The notes under the pieces are model-generated. The model was not told the DNA's origin and did no database searches. It saw only the letters and a program-made list of their open reading frames with translations. This document shows positions 34,512 through 42,065 of a stretch of 64,000 nt of DNA, piece by piece. Numbering within the stretch: the stretch's first letter is position 1; each line of letters starts with the position of its first letter. The translations under genes and the position numbers were made by a program. This DNA is from Frondihabitans sp. PhB188 (GTDB taxonomy: Bacteria; Actinomycetota; Actinomycetes; Actinomycetales; Microbacteriaceae), in NCBI RefSeq assembly GCF_003752365.1, contig NZ_RJUO01000003.1:434001-498000 (forward strand), written 5' to 3'.

Positions 34512-35807
34512 TCAGCCGCGCAGGTTGGGCCTGAACCCGTCGGGGTCGATGTCGCCGAGCGGCAACGGCACGCGGCCCGTCCCGGCGGTGGGCGAGGCGG
34601 CACCGGCGAGGGCGGACGGCCGCAGGGTCCAGCCGAGCATGCCGCGGGTGAGCACCGTGACGTCGTACCCCTCCTGAGCGAGGAGCCGGGCGGCGGCGCG
34701 CGAGCGCGGCTCGCGCGCGCAGTACACGACGACGGGAACAGCCGGATCGAGCTCGGGCCGCACCGGCGTGGTCGAGCCGAAGCCGGCGGCGAGCACCGAG
34801 CCGGGGATCGCCTCGACGTCGTGCTCCTGCCGCTCGCGCACGTCGACGAGCGCGAAGTCGTCGGTGCCGGCCGCTCGGGCGGCCAGGCGCGACTCGAGGG
34901 CGTCGGCAGCGATCACGCGCACCTGCGCCTCGGGCTGCGGGGCGGCGTGACGCGGGGTGCCGAGTTCCTGCGCCCTGATCGCCTGTCGCTCGGGCGAGCG
35001 CACGAGGCGGCTCTCGCGCCAGGTGCCGGTGAGCGCGTCGATCGTCGCGATCCGGCCCAGCAGCGGTTCACCCGCTCCGGTCACGAGCTTGAGCACCTCG
35101 GACGCCATCACAGACCCCACAGTGCCGCAGAGGGGGCCGAGGACCCCGACGTCGGAGCACGACTCGTCGAACCCGTCCGCCGGGGGCTCGGGGTGCAGGT
35201 CGCGGTAGTCGACGCCGCGGCCGTCGGGGGCGGCGTCCCAGAAGACGCCGACCTGGCCGTCGAACCGCGAGACGCTGGCCCAGACGACCGGGAGCCCGCG
35301 CTCGGCGGCGGCATCGGCGACGACGTAGCAGGTGTCGAACGAGTCGCTCCCGTCGACGACGATGTCGTAGTCGTCGAAGATGCTCGCAGTTCTCTTCTCG
35401 AGCAGGAACGCGTGCACGCGCACGTCGACCGAGCCGTTCGCGGCACGCACCCAGTCGGCCGCCGCCCTCGCCTTCGGGAGCCCCACCTGGTCGGGCCGGT
35501 ACAGCACCTGCCGCTGCAGGTTCGAGACGTCGACGACGTCGTGGTCGACGATTCCCAGAGTTCTGACACCTGACATCGCGAGATACTGGATGACCGGAGA
35601 GCCGAGGCCGCCTGCGCCCACGACCAGGACGCGCGCCCGGCCGATGCGCTGCTGGCCGTCGAGACCGATCTCAGCCAGTCGTGATGTGCGCGTGTAGCGT
35701 TCGACCTCTGGCAGGCCGCCCGCCGAGGGGCTCGTCTGCTCCGAACGTCCATCATCAGCGCTCGCGCCGTCACCGCCAGCACCCACCAGGGGAGGAAGCC
35801 GCACCAT
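34512..35807 (-). CDS. moeB: Molybdopterin synthase-activating adenylyltransferase with rhodanese domain
   Basis: A 431-residue ThiF/MoeB-type E1-like protein. The adenylation domain (about 35-290) has VLVVGAGGLGSPVIQYLAMSG, VDVSNLQRQVLY, DGSDSF and SCSDVGVLGPLCGTVGSVMASE; a C-terminal rhodanese domain (about 315-405) has the likely active Cys in VVVYCAREPRSR. It would adenylate the MoaD C-terminus and supply sulfur, and may also serve other small carriers. The start MVRLPPLV fits homologues, and a GAGGAGG ribosome site lies 6 bases upstream. Start codon overlaps that of the divergent GT39 gene. Confidence 0.92.
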   Translation of the reverse strand: MVRLPPLVGAGGDGASADDGRSEQTSPSAGGLPEVERYTRTSRLAEIGLDGQQRIGRARVLVVGAGGLGSPVIQYLAMSGVRTLGIVDHDVVDVSNLQRQVLYRPDQVGLPKARAAADWVRAANGSVDVRVHAFLLEKRTASIFDDYDIVVDGSDSFDTCYVVADAAAERGLPVVWASVSRFDGQVGVFWDAAPDGRGVDYRDLHPEPPADGFDESCSDVGVLGPLCGTVGSVMASEVLKLVTGAGEPLLGRIATIDALTGTWRESRLVRSPERQAIRAQELGTPRHAAPQPEAQVRVIAADALESRLAARAAGTDDFALVDVRERQEHDVEAIPGSVLAAGFGSTTPVRPELDPAVPVVVYCAREPRSRAAARLLAQEGYDVTVLTRGMLGWTLRPSALAGAASPTAGTGRVPLPLGDIDPDGFRPNLRG

Positions 35808-35820
35808 GACCGACCTCCTC
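35790..35820. promoter_or_regulatory. Overlapping divergent start sites of moeB and the GT39 gene
   Basis: The two ATGs share bases 35806-35807 within CATG. The plus-strand gene has GGGGAGGAAG about 7 bases before its ATG, inside moeB codons; the minus-strand gene has GAGGAGG 6 bases before its ATG, inside the first codons of the plus-strand gene. Each transcript must therefore begin inside the other coding region. Confidence 0.8.
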
Positions 35821-37383
35821 GACTCGCGGACCGCTGCGACACCCACTGTACGACGCCGGTCGTTGCGTCCTGCTGGGTGGTACCGCGACGTGCGAGCGCG
35901 CCGGTTCGGAGACGCCGGGATCGCGGGGGCGTTCGCGTTCCTGCTCTCGGTGGCCTTCTCGTGGGTGCCGTCGGTGTGGTTCGACGAATCGGCCACGGTC
36001 GTGTCGGCGACGCGTTCGTACAAGCAGCTCGGGGCCGAGGTGCAGACGGTCGACGCTGTGCACGCCACGTACTACGGGCTGATGCACGGGTGGTTCGACC
36101 TCGTCGGCTACACGCCGTTCACGCTGAGATTTCCGAGTGCTGTCGCCACGGGACTCGCCGCGGCGCTGGTGGTGCTGCTCGCCGCGCGGTTGACCGACAA
36201 GCGCACGGGCCTCGTCGCGGGCCTCGTGTTCGCCGTGCTCCCCCGCGTGACGTGGATGGGCGCCGAAGGTCGTTCGTACGCGACCGCGACCCTGCTCGCC
36301 GTCGCGCTGTCGCTGGTGCTGATGCACGCCACGACGAGGCCGCGGCCGTCGAAGCGGCTCTGGGTGCTCTACGGCGTTCTCGCCCTGGCGGCCGGCATGG
36401 TCTTCCTTTACGTCGCGCTCGTCGTCGTCGCGCACGGTCTCACCCTCGCGCTCTGGGCTCTCCGCAGCCGTCTGCACGACCGGGAGACACCGTGGCGCCA
36501 GGCCCTCGGCGGCTGGGTGATCGCCTCGGCGACCGCGGCGCTCGCGCTGATCCCTCTCGCTCACCTCGCCAGCTCGCAGTCGCGCCAGATCAACTGGATC
36601 CTGCGGCCCGGCTGGAACGTCTTCCCGAACGTGCTCGGCTGGCAGTGGTTCATGGCCAACTGGCAGCTCACCGCCGTCGCCTGGGCGCTCGTCGTGGTCG
36701 GAGTCGTGTCGGTGCTGCGCCGGGGTGCGCGTCATAACGCGCCCAACGTGCTCCAGGTCGTCGTGCCGTGGATGGCTGTGCCGACGGTGGGGCTCATCGC
36801 CGTTTCGATGGTCTCGAACCCGGTGTACTCGCCGCGTTACGTGACGTTCGGCGCTCCGGCCGTCGCGATCCTGATCGCCGTCGGGCTCACGGCTCTCAGC
36901 CGCCGCCGCTTCATCGCGGCCGGCCTCGTCGTGCTGATCGCCCTGACCGCCCCGAGCTACGTGAGCCAGCGCCAGCCCGAGGCGAAAGACAACTCGTCAT
37001 GGGCCGAGGTGGCCGACCTCATCGCGCATGAGCGGTCGCTCGAGCCCTCGGGCGGCGACGACGCCATCATCTACGGCCACCTGCGACGCCATGCGGCCGC
37101 GTCGGCGCGCAACATCGCGTACACCTACCCCGACGCGTTCGCCGGCCTCACCGACGTCACCCTGAAGAAGCCCGCCGCCGAGACCGGCAAGCTCTGGGAA
37201 GACCGGTTCGCGCTCGCCGACACGATCGAGCGGGTCGACGGCCACGAGTACGTGTGGCTCGTCACCAGCGACAAGCGCGACATCCGGCCGGCCGTGACGC
37301 AGGCGCTGGCCGATGAAGGGTTCCGCGTCGAGAAGCAGTGGCACCTGACCTACGTCAACATCGTGCGGTACCAGCTCGGCTGA
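35806..37383 (+). CDS. Glycosyltransferase family 39 membrane protein
   Basis: A 525-residue GT-C transferase with about ten membrane helices. The catalytic first loop after helix 1 shows VWFDESATVVSATRSYKQL (the Asp-Glu pair typical of PMT/ArnT enzymes), then HATYYGLMHGWFDLVGYTPFTLRFPSAVATGL and EGRSYA. It probably moves mannose or another sugar from a polyprenyl phosphate to an envelope acceptor. The last 130 residues form an extracytoplasmic domain. The 37383 stop is overlapped by a 19-bp direct repeat. Confidence 0.88.
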   Translation: MTDLLDSRTAATPTVRRRSLRPAGWYRDVRARRFGDAGIAGAFAFLLSVAFSWVPSVWFDESATVVSATRSYKQLGAEVQTVDAVHATYYGLMHGWFDLVGYTPFTLRFPSAVATGLAAALVVLLAARLTDKRTGLVAGLVFAVLPRVTWMGAEGRSYATATLLAVALSLVLMHATTRPRPSKRLWVLYGVLALAAGMVFLYVALVVVAHGLTLALWALRSRLHDRETPWRQALGGWVIASATAALALIPLAHLASSQSRQINWILRPGWNVFPNVLGWQWFMANWQLTAVAWALVVVGVVSVLRRGARHNAPNVLQVVVPWMAVPTVGLIAVSMVSNPVYSPRYVTFGAPAVAILIAVGLTALSRRRFIAAGLVVLIALTAPSYVSQRQPEAKDNSSWAEVADLIAHERSLEPSGGDDAIIYGHLRRHAAASARNIAYTYPDAFAGLTDVTLKKPAAETGKLWEDRFALADTIERVDGHEYVWLVTSDKRDIRPAVTQALADEGFRVEKQWHLTYVNIVRYQLG

Positions 37384-37426
37384 TCGCGGGTGTCGGTGCC
37401 GATCGCGGGTGTTCGTGCCGCCCGCG
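37382..37426. repeat. 19-bp direct repeat with terminator-like hairpin
   Basis: GATCGCGGGTGTCGGTGCC at 37382-37400 is followed directly by GATCGCGGGTGTTCGTGCC at 37401-37419. The first copy includes part of the GT39 stop codon. CGCGGG at 37404 and CCCGCG at 37421-37426 can pair, giving a hairpin between the convergent GT39 and ispE genes. Confidence 0.75.
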
Positions 37427-37447
37427 GCTGTGGGACGCCGAGCCGAG

Positions 37448-38392
37448 CTAGTCGGCCACGACCCGCGCGCCGTGCACCGGCCCTGTCGCCCGCACGACGT
37501 CGAGCCCGGAGGCGCTGAGCGCGATCTGCAGCTCGAGGGCCCCGTCGAGGTCGGGCGCCAGGAAGGCGACGGTCGGCCCCGACCCCGAGACGACGCCGGC
37601 GAGGGCGCCGTTCTGCTCGCCGAGCTCGAGCACGTCGGCGAGACCGGGCTCGAGGTGCAACGCGGGCGCCTGGAGGTCGTTGTGCAGGACGTCGGCCAGA
37701 AGCGCGGGGTCGCCGGCGCGGAGGGCCTGGAGCACGCCCGACTCCACCCGCGGCGTACGAACGACCGGGCTGATGTCGGCGCGGTGTCGGTTGCGGTGCT
37801 CGTCGAGCTCGCGGTAGACGGCGGGCGTCGAGAGGCCGAAGTCGGCCAGGGCGAGCACCCACTGGAAGCTGCCCTGCGCCAGCGCCGGGCTGAGCTCGTC
37901 GCCGCGCCCGGTTCCGATGGCAGTGCCACCCATCAGGGCGAAGGGAACGTCGGCCCCGAGCTGGGCGCCGAGACGGAGGAGCTCGTCGCGCGAAAGCCCC
38001 GTGCCCCACAGGGTGTCGCAGGCGAGCAGCGTCGCGGCCGCGTCGGCGGACCCCCCGCCCATGCCTCCGGCGACGGGGACGTTCTTGTCGATGACGAGCT
38101 CGACGCCGCCGCGATGGCCGGTCGCCTTCGCCAGCAGCTTGGCCGCGCGGATCGCCAGGTTGGTGTCGTCGACCGGCACGCCTGACAGGTCGATGCCGGC
38201 GTGCACCGACGTGAACCGCACCGTGAAGGCGTCGGCCTCGGCGGCGCGCACGTCTTCGTACAGCGAGACGGCCTGATAGGCCGTCGCCAGCTCGTGATAG
38301 CCGTCGTCTTGCAGGTCGCCGACGCGCAGGTAGACGTTGATCTTGCCTGGCGCACGAGTGTGGACCACAGTCGGGCTCCCCACGGACGTCAT
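37448..38392 (-). CDS. ispE: 4-diphosphocytidyl-2-C-methyl-D-erythritol kinase
   Basis: GHMP kinase of the MEP isoprenoid pathway. [12 protein letters not shown] at the N-terminus, the ATP-binding [18 protein letters not shown], and the C-terminal [12 protein letters not shown] are diagnostic, in a 314-residue protein. The ATG overlaps upstream sequence closely behind the LLM gene (stop at 38402). In most actinobacteria ispE directly follows rsmA; here about 10 kb of accessory genes intervene. Confidence 0.96.
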   Translation of the reverse strand: MTSVGSPTVVHTRAPGKINVYLRVGDLQDDGYHELATAYQAVSLYEDVRAAEADAFTVRFTSVHAGIDLSGVPVDDTNLAIRAAKLLAKATGHRGGVELVIDKNVPVAGGMGGGSADAAATLLACDTLWGTGLSRDELLRLGAQLGADVPFALMGGTAIGTGRGDELSPALAQGSFQWVLALADFGLSTPAVYRELDEHRNRHRADISPVVRTPRVESGVLQALRAGDPALLADVLHNDLQAPALHLEPGLADVLELGEQNGALAGVVSGSGPTVAFLAPDLDGALELQIALSASGLDVVRATGPVHGARVVAD

Positions 38393-38401
38393 ACGTCCAA
38401 C

Positions 38402-39460
38402 CTACCGGGAGACGGAGGCCTCTCGTGCCGACGGCGACTCCGCACGCACCAGCGGGATGACGTCGCGGGCGAACCGCTCCATCTCCTCGACCTGGGGCGA
38501 GAACTGCAGCAGCAGCGTGTCGACGCCGGCGGCCTCGAACTCGAGGATCCGGTCGGCGACCTGACGCGGCGTGCCGATGAAGCCCGGGCGGAGTCCGCGA
38601 TTCGACACCGAGTAGTCGCGCAGGTCGGGCTCGTGCTCGAGGTGCGACTGGGCGACGAAGTCCTGGTACGACTCGTACGCGGCGCCGTGACTCACGTCGG
38701 TGATGCGCGCGAGCTCCTGCTCCGCCTCCGCCTCCGTGTCGCGGACGATCGCGTACGCAGCCATGCCGAACGCCTCGAACGGCGTCGCGCCGGCCTCGGC
38801 GCGCTTGGCCTTCATGTCGTCGACCTTGGCGCGGAGCTCGTCGACGGTTCCGCCGTGCGTCAGGTAGGCGTCGGCGAACCCGACGATCGCGGCCTTGCCG
38901 GCCGGGCTCTCGCCACCGGCGTAGATACGCGGCTGAACGTGGGGCTTCGGCTCGAGGTGGGAGCGCTCGAGGTCGTAGTAGTCGCCGTGGAAGTCGAAGG
39001 GCGTCTCGTTCCACAGGCCCTTGAGGATCGAGACGAACTCCGACGTGCGAGCGTAGCGATCGTCGTGCTCCGAGAAGATGCCGCCGTACTGCCGGGCCTC
39101 CTCGGCCCACCACGCCGAGACGACGTTCAGCGTGAAGCGGCCGTTCGACACCTCGTCGATGGTCGCCGCCTGCTTGGCGGTGACGGCCGGCAGATGGTAG
39201 CCAGGGCGCACCGCGACCATCAGCTCGAGCTTCTCGGTCACGGCGGCGATCGACGCCGTCAGCGCCCACGCCTCGAGCGAGGGGGCGGCGACGCCCTTGA
39301 TGTCGTTGAGGTTGAGCTCGGGGATGAGTGTCAGGTCGAACCCGACTCGCTCAGCCGTCTGCACGACCTTCTTGACGTAGTCGAAGGTGACTGGCATCTG
39401 CTCGTCGTCGACGTTGCGGAGCCAGCCGCCGAAGATCGGGGTCCAGAAGCCGAACCTCAC
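38402..39460 (-). CDS. LLM-class flavin-dependent monooxygenase, SsuD-like
   Basis: A 352-residue flavin monooxygenase. GFWTPIFGGWLRN, VAVRPGYHLPAVTAKQAATIDEVSNGRFTLNVVSAWW, HDDRYARTSEFVSILKGLW and GGESPAGKAAIVGFADAYLTHG match the alkanesulfonate monooxygenase subgroup, which uses FMNH2 from a reductase. No reductase or sulfonate transporter gene is adjacent. The GTG start overlaps the ATP-grasp stop as GTGA, implying a functional pair. The substrate is unknown. Confidence 0.88.
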   Translation of the reverse strand: MRFGFWTPIFGGWLRNVDDEQMPVTFDYVKKVVQTAERVGFDLTLIPELNLNDIKGVAAPSLEAWALTASIAAVTEKLELMVAVRPGYHLPAVTAKQAATIDEVSNGRFTLNVVSAWWAEEARQYGGIFSEHDDRYARTSEFVSILKGLWNETPFDFHGDYYDLERSHLEPKPHVQPRIYAGGESPAGKAAIVGFADAYLTHGGTVDELRAKVDDMKAKRAEAGATPFEAFGMAAYAIVRDTEAEAEQELARITDVSHGAAYESYQDFVAQSHLEHEPDLRDYSVSNRGLRPGFIGTPRQVADRILEFEAAGVDTLLLQFSPQVEEMERFARDVIPLVRAESPSAREASVSR

Positions 39461-40425
39461 GCGAGGACCTCGACGGGGGCCGTCTCCGGGTAGGCGGCCG
39501 CCAGCTCGCGCCCGAGGAAGCGTGCGATCTCGCGCGGCCCGGACAGCGTCGCCGCGGCCTCGACCTCCGGGTTGTAGTTCGTGTTCGTGTTGACGTCGTA
39601 GACCACCGTGCGGCCGTCGGTCGTCTCGATGAACTCGATGCCGGCGATCTCGATGCCCTGATCGCGCAGGAACTCGGGAAGCCGCCGGACCAGCGGGTGC
39701 TCGGCGATCGGCTCGCCGCCGGCGGTCCTCTCCCGCAGCGCGAAGAGCGGCGCCTGTCCGGGCAGCGCGCACGCGTCGGCGGGGCAGAACTCGAAGGTGC
39801 CGCCGGAGGTGTCGACGCGGACGGCGTAGACGAACTGCGAGTCGACGAATTCAGCCCTCGTGACGAAGGACTCGGCGCCGACCAGGAGTTCCTGAATGAG
39901 AGTGATGCCATCGGGAGACGACTCGAAGTCGTCGGACTCGACCCAGGCGGCGAACTCGGCCTGGTCGTCCCAGCGCCGCACGCCCAGGCCCTTGCCGCCC
40001 TGGTTGTGCTTCGAGATGAAGGGGGTGGCGAACGACTCGGCGGTGGCCGCGAGGTCGCGGGTGCCGAACACGGCCTTGGTCTTCGGCACATCGAAGCCGA
40101 GACGCTGGAGGGCGAGGTGCTGCTGCACCTTGCTGACCTCGATGTCGATGACCTTCCGCCCGTTGACGACGCGGCGACCGGCGGCCTCGAGCCACGACAG
40201 GGTGGCCCGCGTGTACTCCTTCGAGAACTCGTTGCCGCGCGTGTGGGCGCTGGCCGACATGCGCGACCAGTAGATGCCGGGGGCGGGCTCGACGGTGAGG
40301 TCGATGGCGCCGTCGGTGAGCAGCAGCTGCTCGACGGGGACTCCCTCGAGCTCGAAGGCTCGGGCCAGCGGCGGGAACCACTCGGGGTTCTCGTGGATCA
40401 CGTACACGGTGGGCTGATCGGTCAC
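39457..40425 (-). CDS. ATP-grasp ligase, RimK-like
   Basis: A 322-residue carboxylate-amine/thiol ligase. The ATP-grasp core covers about 120-300: KTKAVFGTRDLA, ISKHNQGGKGLGVRRW (glycine-rich loop), IQELLVGAESFVTRAEFVDSQFVYAVRVD, and the metal-binding YDVNTNTNYNPE. The N-terminal pre-ATP-grasp domain begins VYVIHENPEWFPPLARAF. Such enzymes join an acid to an amine, often amino acids or peptides. First gene of the two-gene unit with the LLM monooxygenase; GTG start, divergent from a second LLM gene. Confidence 0.86.
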   Translation of the reverse strand: MTDQPTVYVIHENPEWFPPLARAFELEGVPVEQLLLTDGAIDLTVEPAPGIYWSRMSASAHTRGNEFSKEYTRATLSWLEAAGRRVVNGRKVIDIEVSKVQQHLALQRLGFDVPKTKAVFGTRDLAATAESFATPFISKHNQGGKGLGVRRWDDQAEFAAWVESDDFESSPDGITLIQELLVGAESFVTRAEFVDSQFVYAVRVDTSGGTFEFCPADACALPGQAPLFALRERTAGGEPIAEHPLVRRLPEFLRDQGIEIAGIEFIETTDGRTVVYDVNTNTNYNPEVEAAATLSGPREIARFLGRELAAAYPETAPVEVLA

Positions 40426-40523
40426 CCGCTCAGCCTAGGCACTCCCCCCGAGAACCGCAGAAGTGTTTCGCCGCGCTACGCGTCGCCCGTCGCTCTCGGA
40501 GGCGCGACGGGCAGACTGACGGC

Positions 40524-41858
40524 ATGGCACGTCTCCAGCATTTCGGATGGTTCTTCGGCCGCGGCTTCGGGCCGCAGGGATGGCTCCGGCCGGACTGGCA
40601 CTGGAACCTGCGGTGGGACCGCCCGGGGCTCTATCAGCAGTCGGCCACGGAGCTCGAGCGCGCCGGCCTCGACCTGCTGATCATCGAGGACAGCCTCTCC
40701 CCCGGCCCGAAGGAGCAGCTCGACCTCCGCGTGCGCGGGGCGCTCGGCGCCCCGAAGCTCGACCCGCTGCAGCTGACACCGTGGCTGTTCGCAGCGACGG
40801 AGCACCTCGGCGTGGCCCCCACGGTGAACGCCGGGGTGCTCCCGCCGTACCTCGCCGCCCGCAGCTTCGCGACCCTACAGCACCTGAGCGACTACCGCGT
40901 CGGCATCAACGTCGTCACCGACGTCAAGGGCAGCCGCCACTTCGGCATCCCCGAGCTCGACCACGACGCCTCGTACGACCGCGCCGAGGAGTGGATGCAT
41001 GTCGTGCGCCGCCTCTGGCACAGCTGGGCCGACGGCGCCGTGGTGGAGGACACCGAGACGTGGCGCTACGCCGACGGCGCGAAGCTCGACGCGTTCGAGC
41101 ACCGCGGCGAGTACTTCTCGCTCGACGGCCCGCTCAACGCCCCGCCCTTCGACGGGAACGAGGGCGGCAAGGCCGATGGCGACCCTGTCATCGTGTCGCC
41201 CGGCGGCTCGGGGCGCGGGCTGGAGTTCGCCGGGCGCAACAGCGACGTGCAACTCGCACTCGCACGGCTCGACGTGGAGACGGTTCGGGCCTACCGGGCC
41301 CGGATCCATGAGGCCGCGCGGGCGCAGGGGCGAGTTCCTGCGTCTCTGCGAATTCTCTTCGTGCTGACGCCCGAGATCGTCGCCTCGACGGAGGAAGCCG
41401 ATCGACTGGTCGCGGCGAGCGCGCACCCGAGCGACTCCGACCTGCACGAGGTGATCGAGCGGCAGTCGATCATCACCGAGACCGACCTGACCGGCCTCGA
41501 CCTCGACAGGCCGCTCGACCTGGCCGTGTTCGGGCAGCACGTGTCGAAGGGCAGCATCGGCGGGCTCGTGGGCAACGCAGATCCGGCGACTCCGCTGCGC
41601 GAGCTGTTCACCGCGAAGTACCGCAAGGGACGCATCAGCGACGGCACGGGCTTCGTCGGGACGGTCGGCGAGATCGCCGACTTCATCGAGGAGCTCGGAG
41701 ACGACGCCGACAACGACGGCTTCATCTTCAACGGCGACCTTCACCCGGCGACGGTGCACCGGACCCTCGATGCGCTCGTTCCGGAGCTGCGGCAGCGCGG
41801 GATCCTGCGGCGCGAGTTGGGCGGAGGCGGGCTGCGCTCGAACCTGCTCGACTTCTAG
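40524..41858 (+). CDS. LLM-class flavin-dependent monooxygenase (NtaA/DmoA family)
   Basis: A 444-residue TIM-barrel flavin monooxygenase. HFGWFFGRGFGPQGWLRPDWHWNLRWDRPGLYQQSATELERAGLDLLIIEDS, LSDYRVGINVVTDVKGSRHFG, and HDASYDRAEEWMHVVRRLW place it in the NtaA/SnaA/DmoA group, distinct from the SsuD-like enzyme next door. Substrate unknown. No Shine-Dalgarno; CAGACT ends 6 nt before the ATG, so a leaderless mRNA is possible. It diverges from the ATP-grasp/LLM pair with 98 bp between starts. Confidence 0.86.
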   Translation: MARLQHFGWFFGRGFGPQGWLRPDWHWNLRWDRPGLYQQSATELERAGLDLLIIEDSLSPGPKEQLDLRVRGALGAPKLDPLQLTPWLFAATEHLGVAPTVNAGVLPPYLAARSFATLQHLSDYRVGINVVTDVKGSRHFGIPELDHDASYDRAEEWMHVVRRLWHSWADGAVVEDTETWRYADGAKLDAFEHRGEYFSLDGPLNAPPFDGNEGGKADGDPVIVSPGGSGRGLEFAGRNSDVQLALARLDVETVRAYRARIHEAARAQGRVPASLRILFVLTPEIVASTEEADRLVAASAHPSDSDLHEVIERQSIITETDLTGLDLDRPLDLAVFGQHVSKGSIGGLVGNADPATPLRELFTAKYRKGRISDGTGFVGTVGEIADFIEELGDDADNDGFIFNGDLHPATVHRTLDALVPELRQRGILRRELGGGGLRSNLLDF

Positions 41859-42065
41859 CTCCGGGCCCTGTCCGCCCTTCGACCCACCTCCGGGGGACAG
41901 ATCACCCCTGTTCGAGGGTCGCATTCCGCCCGAAAGCGAAGTACTGTCGCAGAAACGGCTACCCGAGCCGCCCTCGCTTCGACCCGCTTCCCGACGGACC
42001 GCCCCTTACCCAGGCGTGCCCGGCGGGGCGAACGAGTCAACCGAATACACATCTCTGAGGCACAC

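Noticed and set aside
41859-42065. Riboswitch (for example c-di-AMP type) before the first secreted propeller gene
   Set aside because: The 207-bp leader has GC-rich inverted pieces (a GGGG...CCCC pair near 41892-41910) but I cannot establish the conserved core.
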